A DNA stretch of 64,000 bases from Ancylobacter amanitiformis (lineage in GTDB: Bacteria > Pseudomonadota > Alphaproteobacteria > Rhizobiales > Xanthobacteraceae): NCBI RefSeq assembly GCF_030814815.1, contig NZ_JAUSVR010000001.1, positions 558,001-622,000 on the forward strand, written 5' to 3'. The position numbers were made by a program, and so were the translations under genes. The notes beneath the pieces are model-generated. The model was not told where the DNA came from and searched no databases. It saw only the letters and a program-made list of their open reading frames with translations. This document shows positions 53,602-61,413 of the stretch, in pieces (the first letter of the stretch is position 1; every line of letters begins with the position of its first letter).

Positions 53602-53628
53602 CCCGATGACCCGATGACCAGATGACCC
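53597..53628. repeat. 8-bp tandem repeat, four copies, containing a stop codon
   Basis: Copies of gatgaccc at 53597, 53605, 53613 (one mismatch) and 53621. The first copy includes the TGA stop (53599-53601) of the DUF849 gene. Confidence 0.88.
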
Positions 53629-53637
53629 GTCGAGGGC

Positions 53638-54273
53638 TCAGCGGTCCCGCTCGATGGGGATCAATGCCGAGACCTCCCGGTCACTCTCGCGTTCACTGCC
53701 CAGCAGTCCCGCCGCCACGCCCGCGCGATCCGCTTGCGGGCGATTCTGGCTCATCTTCCGTTTCCCCTCGATGCGGGAGATCGCCAGGCGGAGGCCGACA
53801 ATCCCCTTCAGCTGGGACTGGATGAACTGGTCCGGTGCATCCGAAACCGCCCAGGGCTCATCCCGCCGCCCTTCATGGAGTTCGGTGAGGTGGGTGACCG
53901 CGTCCAGCAGCCGCGCCGGATCCTCGAAGAACTCGACCGGGCCGTAGGCATGCACGGCAATGTAGTTCCAGGTCGGCACGACCTTGCCGTGCTCCGGCTT
54001 GGACGCATACCAGGAGGGCGTCACATAGGCATCGGGTCCGGAAAAAATGACAAGCGCCTCCCCGAGCGGCGGCGCTCTCCATTGCGGATTGGCCTTCGCC
54101 ACATGGCCGTAGAGCGTACCGTGCGGGCCCTCGGCCTCGTCGAGGAAAAGCGGCAGCGGTGTCGCGACAAGCCCCCCGGCGGTGGCGGTGACCAGCGTCG
54201 ACAGGCGCGCATCGCGCATGATCAGCCGCAGGATGGCCGGATCGTCTTCACGGAAGGCGGGCGGAATGTACAT
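53638..54273 (-). CDS. FMN-binding negative transcriptional regulator (PaiB-like)
   Basis: 211 residues. MYIPPAFREDDPAILRLIMR, GPHGTLYGHVAKANPQWR, SGPDAYVTPSWYASKPEHGK and VVPTWNYIAVHAYGP are the conserved blocks of the PaiB family, a split-barrel flavin-binding fold. The name comes from Bacillus PaiB, a repressor of sporulation and protease genes; in proteobacteria it is probably an FMN-dependent oxidoreductase or sensor. It is a single gene. Confidence 0.9.
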   Translation of the reverse strand: MYIPPAFREDDPAILRLIMRDARLSTLVTATAGGLVATPLPLFLDEAEGPHGTLYGHVAKANPQWRAPPLGEALVIFSGPDAYVTPSWYASKPEHGKVVPTWNYIAVHAYGPVEFFEDPARLLDAVTHLTELHEGRRDEPWAVSDAPDQFIQSQLKGIVGLRLAISRIEGKRKMSQNRPQADRAGVAAGLLGSERESDREVSALIPIERDR

Positions 54274-54350
54274 CGATCGACACCGGATCTGGCTTGACGG
54301 AGAGCCATCATGTCACCGTCAAGCCATAGGCGTCATCAGCGCGGGCTCCC

Positions 54351-57143
54351 TCACCCCGAATTGCGCAGCCCCGCCGAAATCCCGTTGATGGTCAGCTGGA
54401 TGCCCTGCAGCACCTTCTCGTCGGTGTCGTTGGCGCGGTATTTGCGCAGCAGGCCGACCTGCACGTGGTTCAGCGGATCGATATAGGGGAAGCGCGCGCG
54501 GATCGAGCGGTCGAGCAGCGGGTTGGAGCCGAGCAGCCGGGGCTGCTGGGAAGTCGCCAGCAGGGCTTCGATGGCGCCCTGATGCTCCACGCGGATACGC
54601 CCGAAAATGCTCTCGCGCAGTTCCACGTCCTCCACCAGCTGCGCATAGCGCGAGGCGATGGCGATGGAGCTCTTGGAGAGCACCATGTCCATGTTGGACA
54701 GCTGGGTGCGGAAGAACGGCCACTCGCGATACATTTCCTGCAACAGCGGCAGGCCGTCCGGATGGTGCTGCAGCCAGTTCTTCACGGCCGTGCCGAAACC
54801 ATACCAGCCCGGCAGCATCAGCCGGCACTGCGCCCAGGAGAACACCCACGGAATCGCGCGCAGATCCTCGATCCGCCGCGTCTTCTTGCGCGAGGCCGGG
54901 CGCGAGCCGATGTTCAGCGTCGCGATCTCGTTGATGACGGTCGATTCCCAGAAATAGTCCTCGAAGCGCGGGGTCTCGTAGACCAGCGCGCGATAGGCCG
55001 TGAACGCGGCGTCGGACAGTTCCTCCATCACGGTGAGATATTCCTCGCGCGGCGCCTTGGCATCGCCCGAGAGCAGCGTGGCCTCCAGCGTCGCCGCCGC
55101 GAGAATTTCGAGATTGCCGCGCCCGACCGCCGGGTTCGAATATTTCGAGGAGATGATCTCGCCCTGCTCGGTGATGCGGATCGCGCCCTGCACCGCCCCG
55201 CCCGGCTGGGCGAGGATGGCATCATAGCTCGGCCCGCCGCCGCGCCCGACCGAGCCGCCGCGCCCGTGGAACAGCCGCAGCCGCACGCCATGGCGCTTGA
55301 ACACCTCGATCAGCTCGATCTCGGCCTTGTAGAGTTCCCAACCCGAGGTGACGAAACCGCCATCCTTGTTGCTGTCGGAATAGCCGAGCATCACTTCCTG
55401 CAGGCCGCCGCGGCTGTCCACCAGCTTGCGATATTCCGGCAGGCGGAACATCTGCTCCATCACACGGGCGGCGTTGCGCAGATCCTCGATGGTCTCGAAC
55501 AGCGGCACGATATTGACCGCCGAGGTGCCCGCCGGGTCCACCAGCCCCACCTCCTTGAGCAGCAGCGCCAGTTCCAGCATGTCCGAGACGCCCTCGGCCT
55601 TGGAGATGATGCAGGTCTGGATGGCCTCGGGACCATAGATCCGGTGGATGCGCGCGCAGGTGCGCAGCATGTCCAGTTCCCCCACCGTCTCCTCGCAATA
55701 GGCGGCGAAGGGCGAGGTCAGCGGGCGCGCGGTGGCCAGTTCGCGCAGCAGCAGCGAGACGCGGGTGCCCTCGGGCTGCGCCTTGTAGTTGGTGCCCGGC
55801 GCGGCGACCTCGAACAGCTCGGCGATGCAGCGCTCATGCACATCCGAGTTCTGCCGCGAATCGAGAATGGCGAGGTGGAAGCCGAACGAATCCACCGCCC
55901 GGCGCAGGTCGCGCAGCTTGCCGCGGGCGATGGCGCCGGACTTGTGCGCGGTCAGCGAGGCATCGATGACATCGAGATCGGCCTTGAACTCGGCGGCCGA
56001 CGCATAGGGCGCAGCGCTGGGCTTCACCGTCAGGCCGACCAGATCGGCCACTTCCAGCCGGAAGGCGGTGGCCCGCAGCCGCGCGGCTATGGCGGTGGCG
56101 GCAAGCCGGTAAGGCTCGTTGCGCCGGTGCGGCGAGAGGTCGGGCGAGGCATCGACCAGCGTGATGAGCGCCTCGGCCACCTTGACGCGCACGGTGCTGA
56201 TGGAGAGTTCGGCCCCCAGCGCATCGATCTCCGCGAGATAGAAGCGCATGGCCTGCGCACTTTGCAGCCGCATCGTCTCGCGCGTCACCTCGGCTGTGAC
56301 GAAGGGATTGCCGTCGCGGTCGCCGCCGATCCAGCTGCCGATGCGCAGGAAGGAGGCGAGTTCCGGCGCCGCGGTGCCCTCCTCATCCAGGCTGGCCAGC
56401 CGATCCTCCAGCGCCGCATAGAGCTTCGGCAACTGCCGCAGGAACGTGTAGTCGTAATAGGCAAGCCCGTTCGCCACCTCGTCCAGCACGGTGAGCTTGG
56501 TCCGGCGCAGCAGGTTGGTCTGCCACAGGGTGAGCACGCGGCGGCGCAGTTCCTCGTCGGCCTGTTCCTGCTCGTCCGGCGTCGGGTCCAGCCGGGCGCG
56601 GTCGGCCAGCAGCTCGGCGATGCACATTTCATGCGTCAGGGTCGAGCGGCGGCGCACCTCGGTCGGATGCGCGGTCAGGACAGGGCTGGCATGCGCGGTC
56701 TTGAAAAATTTGCGCAATTCCGCCGTGGAAATGCCTGCTTCGCGGGCACGCTGCAGCGCGCTGGCCAGCGAGCCGGGCGCCGCGCCGCGCCCGCTGGCGG
56801 CCGCGGCGCGCATGCGGCGGATGACGTTCTGGTCCTCGGCAATGTTGGCGAGGTGCGAGAAATAGCTGAAGGCGCGCACGATGGAGATGGTCTGATCCGC
56901 GCCCAGATCGCTCAGGATCGCTTCCAGCTCCTGGCGCGCGCCCTCGTCCTCCTCGCGGTGGAAGCGGGTCGAGACGCGGCGGATGCGCTCCACAAGCTCA
57001 TAGGCGGGCTCGCCTTCCTGGTCGCGCAGCGTGTCGCCCAGCACACGGCCGAGCATGCGGATATCCTCGCGCAGCGAGTGGTCGAGATCGCCATCGGCTT
57101 CGGTCTCGGCATCGGGCAAGGCGATGGTGAGGGCAACGGACAT
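54351..57143 (-). CDS. ppc: Phosphoenolpyruvate carboxylase
   Basis: 930 residues. Fixes bicarbonate onto PEP to give oxaloacetate, feeding the TCA cycle. The catalytic His159 is in [32 protein letters not shown] and [18 protein letters not shown] (with the catalytic Lys) are intact, as is [20 protein letters not shown]. The C-terminus [15 protein letters not shown] resembles the usual QNTG-like end. The ATG is at 57143. It stands alone. Confidence 0.97.
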   Translation of the reverse strand: MSVALTIALPDAETEADGDLDHSLREDIRMLGRVLGDTLRDQEGEPAYELVERIRRVSTRFHREEDEGARQELEAILSDLGADQTISIVRAFSYFSHLANIAEDQNVIRRMRAAAASGRGAAPGSLASALQRAREAGISTAELRKFFKTAHASPVLTAHPTEVRRRSTLTHEMCIAELLADRARLDPTPDEQEQADEELRRRVLTLWQTNLLRRTKLTVLDEVANGLAYYDYTFLRQLPKLYAALEDRLASLDEEGTAAPELASFLRIGSWIGGDRDGNPFVTAEVTRETMRLQSAQAMRFYLAEIDALGAELSISTVRVKVAEALITLVDASPDLSPHRRNEPYRLAATAIAARLRATAFRLEVADLVGLTVKPSAAPYASAAEFKADLDVIDASLTAHKSGAIARGKLRDLRRAVDSFGFHLAILDSRQNSDVHERCIAELFEVAAPGTNYKAQPEGTRVSLLLRELATARPLTSPFAAYCEETVGELDMLRTCARIHRIYGPEAIQTCIISKAEGVSDMLELALLLKEVGLVDPAGTSAVNIVPLFETIEDLRNAARVMEQMFRLPEYRKLVDSRGGLQEVMLGYSDSNKDGGFVTSGWELYKAEIELIEVFKRHGVRLRLFHGRGGSVGRGGGPSYDAILAQPGGAVQGAIRITEQGEIISSKYSNPAVGRGNLEILAAATLEATLLSGDAKAPREEYLTVMEELSDAAFTAYRALVYETPRFEDYFWESTVINEIATLNIGSRPASRKKTRRIEDLRAIPWVFSWAQCRLMLPGWYGFGTAVKNWLQHHPDGLPLLQEMYREWPFFRTQLSNMDMVLSKSSIAIASRYAQLVEDVELRESIFGRIRVEHQGAIEALLATSQQPRLLGSNPLLDRSIRARFPYIDPLNHVQVGLLRKYRANDTDEKVLQGIQLTINGISAGLRNSG

Positions 57144-57507
57144 GGCGATTACTCCTTTAGGCGTAGGCTGAACTTAGCAATTAGCATGCCGTCCGTGACA
57201 GGGAAGCGGCTGATGCCGGATATCCCGGGCCACGCGAGCGCGAGGTAGCCGGATGCCCCTGCGGCAGATGCGCAACAGGTTTCGCATTCTTTCGGTTTGC
57301 CCCGGAACCGCCCCGATTGTGAACCAAATCGCCGCCAGTATGAACGCCAGGGTCAGACAAGGTTCAGCGTTCATCGTTCATAACCGAAGCTGTCCGAAGA
57401 TGGGGGTCGCCGGGTTGGCGGCGTCCATCGAGGTCAAACCGGCAAGGCTCTGCTCGCCGAGCCGGCGAATCGTCAGACGCGTGTGCGTAATCAGGAAGGA
57501 CGTACCA
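57144..57507. other. 364-bp divergent region between ppc and a small gene
   Basis: Holds the ppc promoter on the minus strand. Apart from short direct repeats of gttcat near 57362-57380, nothing was recognised. A frame open into the next gene has no ribosome site before 57493. Confidence 0.5.
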
Positions 57508-57675
57508 ATGCCCCCCGTCGTGAACCCGGCCGAGGTTCAGACCCCCGCCAATATCCGCCAGTCCAAGCCCCTTTTCGCCTCCGTCCCGGCCACCGCCGCG
57601 ACCGAGAAGAAGGCGGCTGTCGTATCGGCTCCCATCGGCTCCATCGCCGCACTCGAATCCGCCCTCGGATTCTGA
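57508..57675 (+). CDS. Small protein of 55 residues, unknown function
   Basis: MPPVVNPAEVQTPANIRQSK then PLFASVPATAATEKKAAVVS and a hydrophobic end IGSIAALESALGF. AGGAAGGA at 57493-57500 gives it a good ribosome site, which favours translation. No cysteine or membrane helix. It is rich in Ala, Pro and Val, and I do not recognise it. Confidence 0.55.
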   Translation: MPPVVNPAEVQTPANIRQSKPLFASVPATAATEKKAAVVSAPIGSIAALESALGF

Positions 57676-57871
57676 ACCGCCCGATGCCCGGGCGCCGCGC
57701 CGGATGCGCGACGCCTCACGGGAATGTGTGCCCGGCGCGCGGCCTGTGCCCTCAAGGCCCGGAGGCCTGCCGCGCCGGAAGAATCGCGGTGTGTGGGTGA
57801 CAAACGCTCTCGGGAACCCCATATGGTGACGTAACGGCATATGCCGGATCCACCAGTTCGAGAGAGTCCCC

Positions 57872-58897
57872 TTGTCCAAACCCTCGCGTTCCCGATCCGC
57901 CGCGCTGCGCGTCGCCCTCGCGGCCCTTTTCGTCGCGGCCAGCTGTGTCGTGGCCATGGACTTTGCCGAGGCTCGCGCCGGGCGCAGCATGAACATGGGC
58001 AGTCGCGGCTCGCGGACCTGGTCGACCCCCGCCCCGACCCCGACCGCCCCCTCCGCCCAGCCGATGCAGCGTTCCGCCGCGCCGCAGACCCAGCCCGGCT
58101 CGGCTGCAACGGCGGCCGCAGGCGCGCGGCCCGGCGGCTTCTTCAACCGCGGCGGCTTCATGGGCGGGCTGATGGGCGGCCTGCTCGGCGCCGGCCTGTT
58201 CGGCCTGCTGATGGGCTCCGGCTTCTTCTCCGGCCTCGGCAGCCTCTCCGGCATCCTCGGCCTCCTTCTTCAGGTCGGCCTGATCTTCATCGTGGTGCGG
58301 CTGGTCATGGGCTGGCTGCGCAACCGCAATCAGCCTTCCTTCGCCGGCGGAGCCGGTTCCCAGCCGAGCCAGCGCAGCGCGCTGGACGGCGCGGCCGGCC
58401 CTTCCGCCCCGCTCGGCGGCGGTTCGGCAACGGCGGGCGTGGCCGCCGGTGGCCGTGCCGGCTTTGGCAGCGCTCCGCGCGGGCGCCCGCTCACGCTGCA
58501 GGCCTCGGATTTCGATGCGTTCGAACAGAGGCTCGGTGACGTGCAGGGCGCCTATGGTCGCGACGACCGTGCAGCCCTGGCGCAGGTGACGACGCCGGAA
58601 ATGCTCGCCTATCTCGGCGAGGATCTCGACGATCTCGCTCGCGACGGCCTGCAGAACACCCTCACCGACGTGAAGCTGCTGCAGGGCGATCTGTCGGAAG
58701 CGTGGTCCGAGGACGGCCGCGACTATGCCACGGTGGCCATGCGCTACGAACTGAAGGACGCGACCATCGAGCGTGCCACCGGCCGCCTCGTGCAGGGCGA
58801 TCCCGACCGGGCGACGCAGGTGATCGAGTTCTGGACCTTCGCCCGCGAGTCGGGCGGCGCGTGGAAGCTCAGCGCCATCCAGCAGGGCCGCGTGTGA
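57872..58897 (+). CDS. Tim44-like domain protein with signal/membrane region
   Basis: 341 residues from a TTG start. An N-terminal hydrophobic segment (SAALRVALAALFVAASCVVA) is followed by a Pro/Gln-rich part, a Gly-rich amphipathic region (GGFMGGLMGGLLGAGLFGLL, then a helix LLLQVGLIFIVVRLVMGWL), and a Tim44-like domain (about 200-341: FEQRLGDVQGAYGRDDRAAL, PEMLAYLGEDLDDLARDGLQ, VIEFWTFARESGGAWKLSAI). Alphaproteobacteria have such single-pass proteins; the role is unknown. There is no ATG start nearby; the TTG has AGAGAG ahead of it. Confidence 0.85.
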   Translation: MSKPSRSRSAALRVALAALFVAASCVVAMDFAEARAGRSMNMGSRGSRTWSTPAPTPTAPSAQPMQRSAAPQTQPGSAATAAAGARPGGFFNRGGFMGGLMGGLLGAGLFGLLMGSGFFSGLGSLSGILGLLLQVGLIFIVVRLVMGWLRNRNQPSFAGGAGSQPSQRSALDGAAGPSAPLGGGSATAGVAAGGRAGFGSAPRGRPLTLQASDFDAFEQRLGDVQGAYGRDDRAALAQVTTPEMLAYLGEDLDDLARDGLQNTLTDVKLLQGDLSEAWSEDGRDYATVAMRYELKDATIERATGRLVQGDPDRATQVIEFWTFARESGGAWKLSAIQQGRV

Positions 58898-58964
58898 CGG
58901 AGCGCGTATGAACCCGGCCGGCCGCTGACGGAAATCATCGAACGGTAGGGATTTTGGATCCATG

Positions 58965-59003
58965 ATCCTCCCGCGCCGCCAAGCCCGGCGCGGGAGGATT
59001 TTT
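58965..59003 (+). promoter_or_regulatory. 14-bp hairpin with T-run that contains the next gene's ribosome site
   Basis: Arms 58965-58978 and 58986-58999 pair perfectly with a 7-base loop, then four T's. The right arm contains GGGAGGA, the only Shine-Dalgarno for the ATG at 59005. It can serve as the terminator of the upstream Tim44 gene and, in transcripts that read through, as a block to translation of the hydrolase. Confidence 0.75.
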
Positions 59004-59004
59004 C

Positions 59005-60114
59005 ATGCTGAGAACGATTGCCCGCAAAACGCTCACGGTAGCCGCGGCCCTGGCGATGGCCGGCGTGCCCATGGCCGCCAATGCCTGCACGTCCTTCCTG
59101 CTAAAAGCGAAGGACGGCGCCATGGTCTATGGCCGCACGCTGGAATTCGCCCTGCCCCTGCAGTCGCAGCTGGCCGTTTTCCCGCGCAACCTCACGATCA
59201 AGGGCACCGGGCCCGATGGCTCGGCCGGCACCGGGCTGGAATGGAAGGGCAAATATGCCGCCATGGGCGCCAACGGGCTGGGCCTGCCGATTCTCGTCGA
59301 CGGGCTGAACGAGAAGGGGCTGGCCGGGGGCATGCTGTTCTTCCCCGAGCTTGCCCGCTTCCAGGATGTCGCCCCGGGCGAGGCGAAGAACTCGATCGCC
59401 TCCTTCGAACTGCTCACCTGGATGCTGACCAATTTCGCCACGGTGGACGAGGTCCGGGAGGCGCTGCCGACGATCAAGGTGTCGAACGCCCCTCAGGTGG
59501 TGTTCAAGAGCGCGGTGCCGCTGCACGTCACCCTGCACGATCTCGGCGGCAAGAGCATCGTCGTCGAATATGTCGACGGCAGGCTGAACATCTATGACAA
59601 CCCCACCGGCATCATGACCAACGCCCCAGCCTTCCCGTGGCAGATCACGCATGCCGGCCTCTATGGCAACCTGTCGGCGAGCGAGCCGCCGGCGCGCAAG
59701 GTGGGCGATCTCACCCTCGCCGCGCCGAGTTCCGGCGCCGGGCTGCACGGCCTGCCCGGCGACTTCCTCTCGCCCTCGCGCTTCGTGCGTGCCTTCACCT
59801 TCGTGCAGAACCTGCCGCAACTGCCGACGGGCCCCGACGCGATGAAGGCCGCGCGTCACATTCTCAATAATTTCGACATCCCGCCCGGCGCCATCGTCAC
59901 CAGCGCCGATTCGGCGGCCGGCGGCGGCGTCTCCGGCTTCGAGACGACCGAATGGACCGCCGTCGCGGACCTGAAGAACGGCATCTACGCGATCTGGGAT
60001 TATGAGAACCCGACCCCGCGCCTGATCGACTTCAAGCAGCTTGATCTCGACGCCAAGGCCGTGCGCCTCATCCCCTTCAACCAGCAGCCGTCCTATATCG
60101 GCCTGTCAAAGTGA
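59005..60114 (+). CDS. Secreted choloylglycine hydrolase/penicillin acylase-family amidase
   Basis: 369 residues. A signal peptide ends at ...PMAANA, leaving Cys28 as the new N-terminal residue, the expected Ntn nucleophile (ACTSFLLKAKDGAMVYGRTL). MGANGLGLPILVDGLNEKGL is the matching Asn/Asp region and LTWMLTNFATVDEVREAL and FETTEWTAVADLKNGIYAIW are typical of the linear amide C-N hydrolase family. Substrates may be N-acyl homoserine lactones, bile-salt-like or penicillin-like amides; none can be chosen from sequence. Its ribosome site is inside a hairpin. Confidence 0.9.
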   Translation: MLRTIARKTLTVAAALAMAGVPMAANACTSFLLKAKDGAMVYGRTLEFALPLQSQLAVFPRNLTIKGTGPDGSAGTGLEWKGKYAAMGANGLGLPILVDGLNEKGLAGGMLFFPELARFQDVAPGEAKNSIASFELLTWMLTNFATVDEVREALPTIKVSNAPQVVFKSAVPLHVTLHDLGGKSIVVEYVDGRLNIYDNPTGIMTNAPAFPWQITHAGLYGNLSASEPPARKVGDLTLAAPSSGAGLHGLPGDFLSPSRFVRAFTFVQNLPQLPTGPDAMKAARHILNNFDIPPGAIVTSADSAAGGGVSGFETTEWTAVADLKNGIYAIWDYENPTPRLIDFKQLDLDAKAVRLIPFNQQPSYIGLSK

Positions 60115-60150
60115 CCGGTCTGTCAAAGTGACTGGTCTGTCGAAGTGAAC
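60100..60150. repeat. 17-bp tandem repeat, three copies, containing a stop codon
   Basis: Copies of ggtctgtcaaagtgacc at 60100, 60117 and 60134 with one or two differences each. The first copy carries the TGA stop (60112-60114) of the hydrolase gene, and the other copies repeat it in the 3' flank. Confidence 0.88.
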
Positions 60151-60160
60151 AGCGTCCGGG

Positions 60161-60577
60161 TCACACCGGGCGCCGGTCCAGCGGGTCCGGACCATGGCGG
60201 TTCGGGCCCGTGTCGCCCTTCACCATGAACCAGAAGAAGATCACCAGCGCGCCGATGCCGGTCAGCCCGATCAACAGCCACCAGCCGGTGCGGCCCAGAT
60301 CATGAAAACGGCGGGCGCCGACGGCGAGCGAGGGAAGGATCAGCGCCAGCCCGACAATGGTGGAGAGCGGCGTGAACACGTCCGCCGCGCCGACATAGCT
60401 CATGTCGCCGAAATGAACGAGCGCGAAAGTGCCGAACAGCGCGGTGTCGAGAAACGTCGTCACCCAGTTGAGCAGAACCGAGAACACGACCCACCACCAG
60501 TATTCCGACCGCGGCGCGCGGCCGGAAAACGTGGCGTATTTGCTCAGGACACTGGATACGGCCTGTCCGAAATTCAT
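60161..60577 (-). CDS. DUF805 family membrane protein
   Basis: 138 residues. FSGRAPRSEYWWWVVFSVLL near the N-terminus and VGARRFHDLGRTGWWLLIGL are the DUF805 signature; there are four hydrophobic segments in all. The C-terminus is a short polar tail (TGPNRHGPDPLD). The function is unknown. Single gene. Confidence 0.9.
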   Translation of the reverse strand: MNFGQAVSSVLSKYATFSGRAPRSEYWWWVVFSVLLNWVTTFLDTALFGTFALVHFGDMSYVGAADVFTPLSTIVGLALILPSLAVGARRFHDLGRTGWWLLIGLTGIGALVIFFWFMVKGDTGPNRHGPDPLDRRPV

Positions 60578-60890
60578 GATGCTTCCCCCACACCCGTTTC
60601 ACATGTCCGGACGCACCGGGCTCATGCCGCGCGCCCATGTTCCCCATGGCCGGCGCGCGCCCGCGAGCATAGGCCCATCGAAGGGGCCGCGAAACGCGCC
60701 GGGTTGGGAATTCCCGCGCGGGCGGGCGGGAGCGTTTTCCACGAGAGTTGATCGGCTTTCGCGATCCGAAGGCGCTCCAGCTTCTTGAATCGAGAGCACT
60801 TTCTTATCGAGCAGGAGATTCCATCCGATCGATAAGCGCTCTAGAAGGGGTTCGGCCCGCTCGCGCGGCCGGCAGAGGACGGAGACGCGC
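60578..60890. other. 313-bp divergent region between DUF805 and GNAT genes
   Basis: Carries the promoters of both flanking genes and one interrupted palindrome (60793-60842). Apart from that nothing was recognised. Confidence 0.5.
60793..60842. repeat. Interrupted palindrome, possible dispersed intergenic repeat
   Basis: Outer arms AGAGC/GCTCT (60793-60797 with 60838-60842) and inner arms CTTATCGA/TCGATAAG (60803-60810 with 60829-60836) around an 18-base loop. It resembles the class of short AGAGC...GCTCTAG palindromic elements scattered in Hyphomicrobiales intergenic regions; a single copy is present in this window. Confidence 0.45.
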
Positions 60891-61328
60891 ATGCAGTTCA
60901 CCATCGAGGAGAATCCGGGCGCCGAGGTCCGGGCGATGATCGACCGGGGTCTCGACGCCTTCAACGACACCAAGGCCGGCCCGCCGCACGCCCGCGACCT
61001 CTGGGTCATGGCGCGCGGCAGCGGCGGCGCGGTGCAGGGCGGGCTGAAGGGGCGGATCTATTACAGCTGGCTGTTCATCGACTGGCTGTGGGTCTCCCCC
61101 GCCTCGCGCGGCGCCGGCATCGGCGCGGGCCTGCTCGCCGCGGCGGAAAAGGAAGCGCAGCGACGCGCCTGCATCGGCGCCCATGTCGACACGTTCAGCT
61201 TCCAGTCGCCGGATTTCTACGTCCGCCAGGGCTATGAGGAGTTCGGCCGGATCGACGACTTCCCGCCCGGCCATGCGTGCCTCTGGCTGAAGAAGCGCTT
61301 CCGCACGGCCGCGAATGCGCCCGCGTGA
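60891..61328 (+). CDS. GNAT-family N-acetyltransferase
   Basis: 145 residues. The acetyl-CoA-binding motif is SRGAGIGAGLLAAAEKEAQR; the following QSPDFYVRQGYEEFGRIDDF is motif B. Residues 58-68 (YSWLFIDWLWV) form the central strand. It resembles small GNAT proteins of unknown substrate. The start MQFTIEENPGAEVRAMIDRG is in the usual register. Confidence 0.9.
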   Translation: MQFTIEENPGAEVRAMIDRGLDAFNDTKAGPPHARDLWVMARGSGGAVQGGLKGRIYYSWLFIDWLWVSPASRGAGIGAGLLAAAEKEAQRRACIGAHVDTFSFQSPDFYVRQGYEEFGRIDDFPPGHACLWLKKRFRTAANAPA

Positions 61329-61413
61329 TCGCGTGCACGGCGGAGAGGCAGAAGCCCTCCGTCACGCCGCCGCGTCGCGCCTTCCCCGCCGTGCCTTCCC
61401 CGGCCTCACTCCA

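Noticed and set aside
54465..57248. Plus-strand open frame of 927 codons
   Set aside because: Antisense to ppc, which has all its catalytic motifs on the minus strand.
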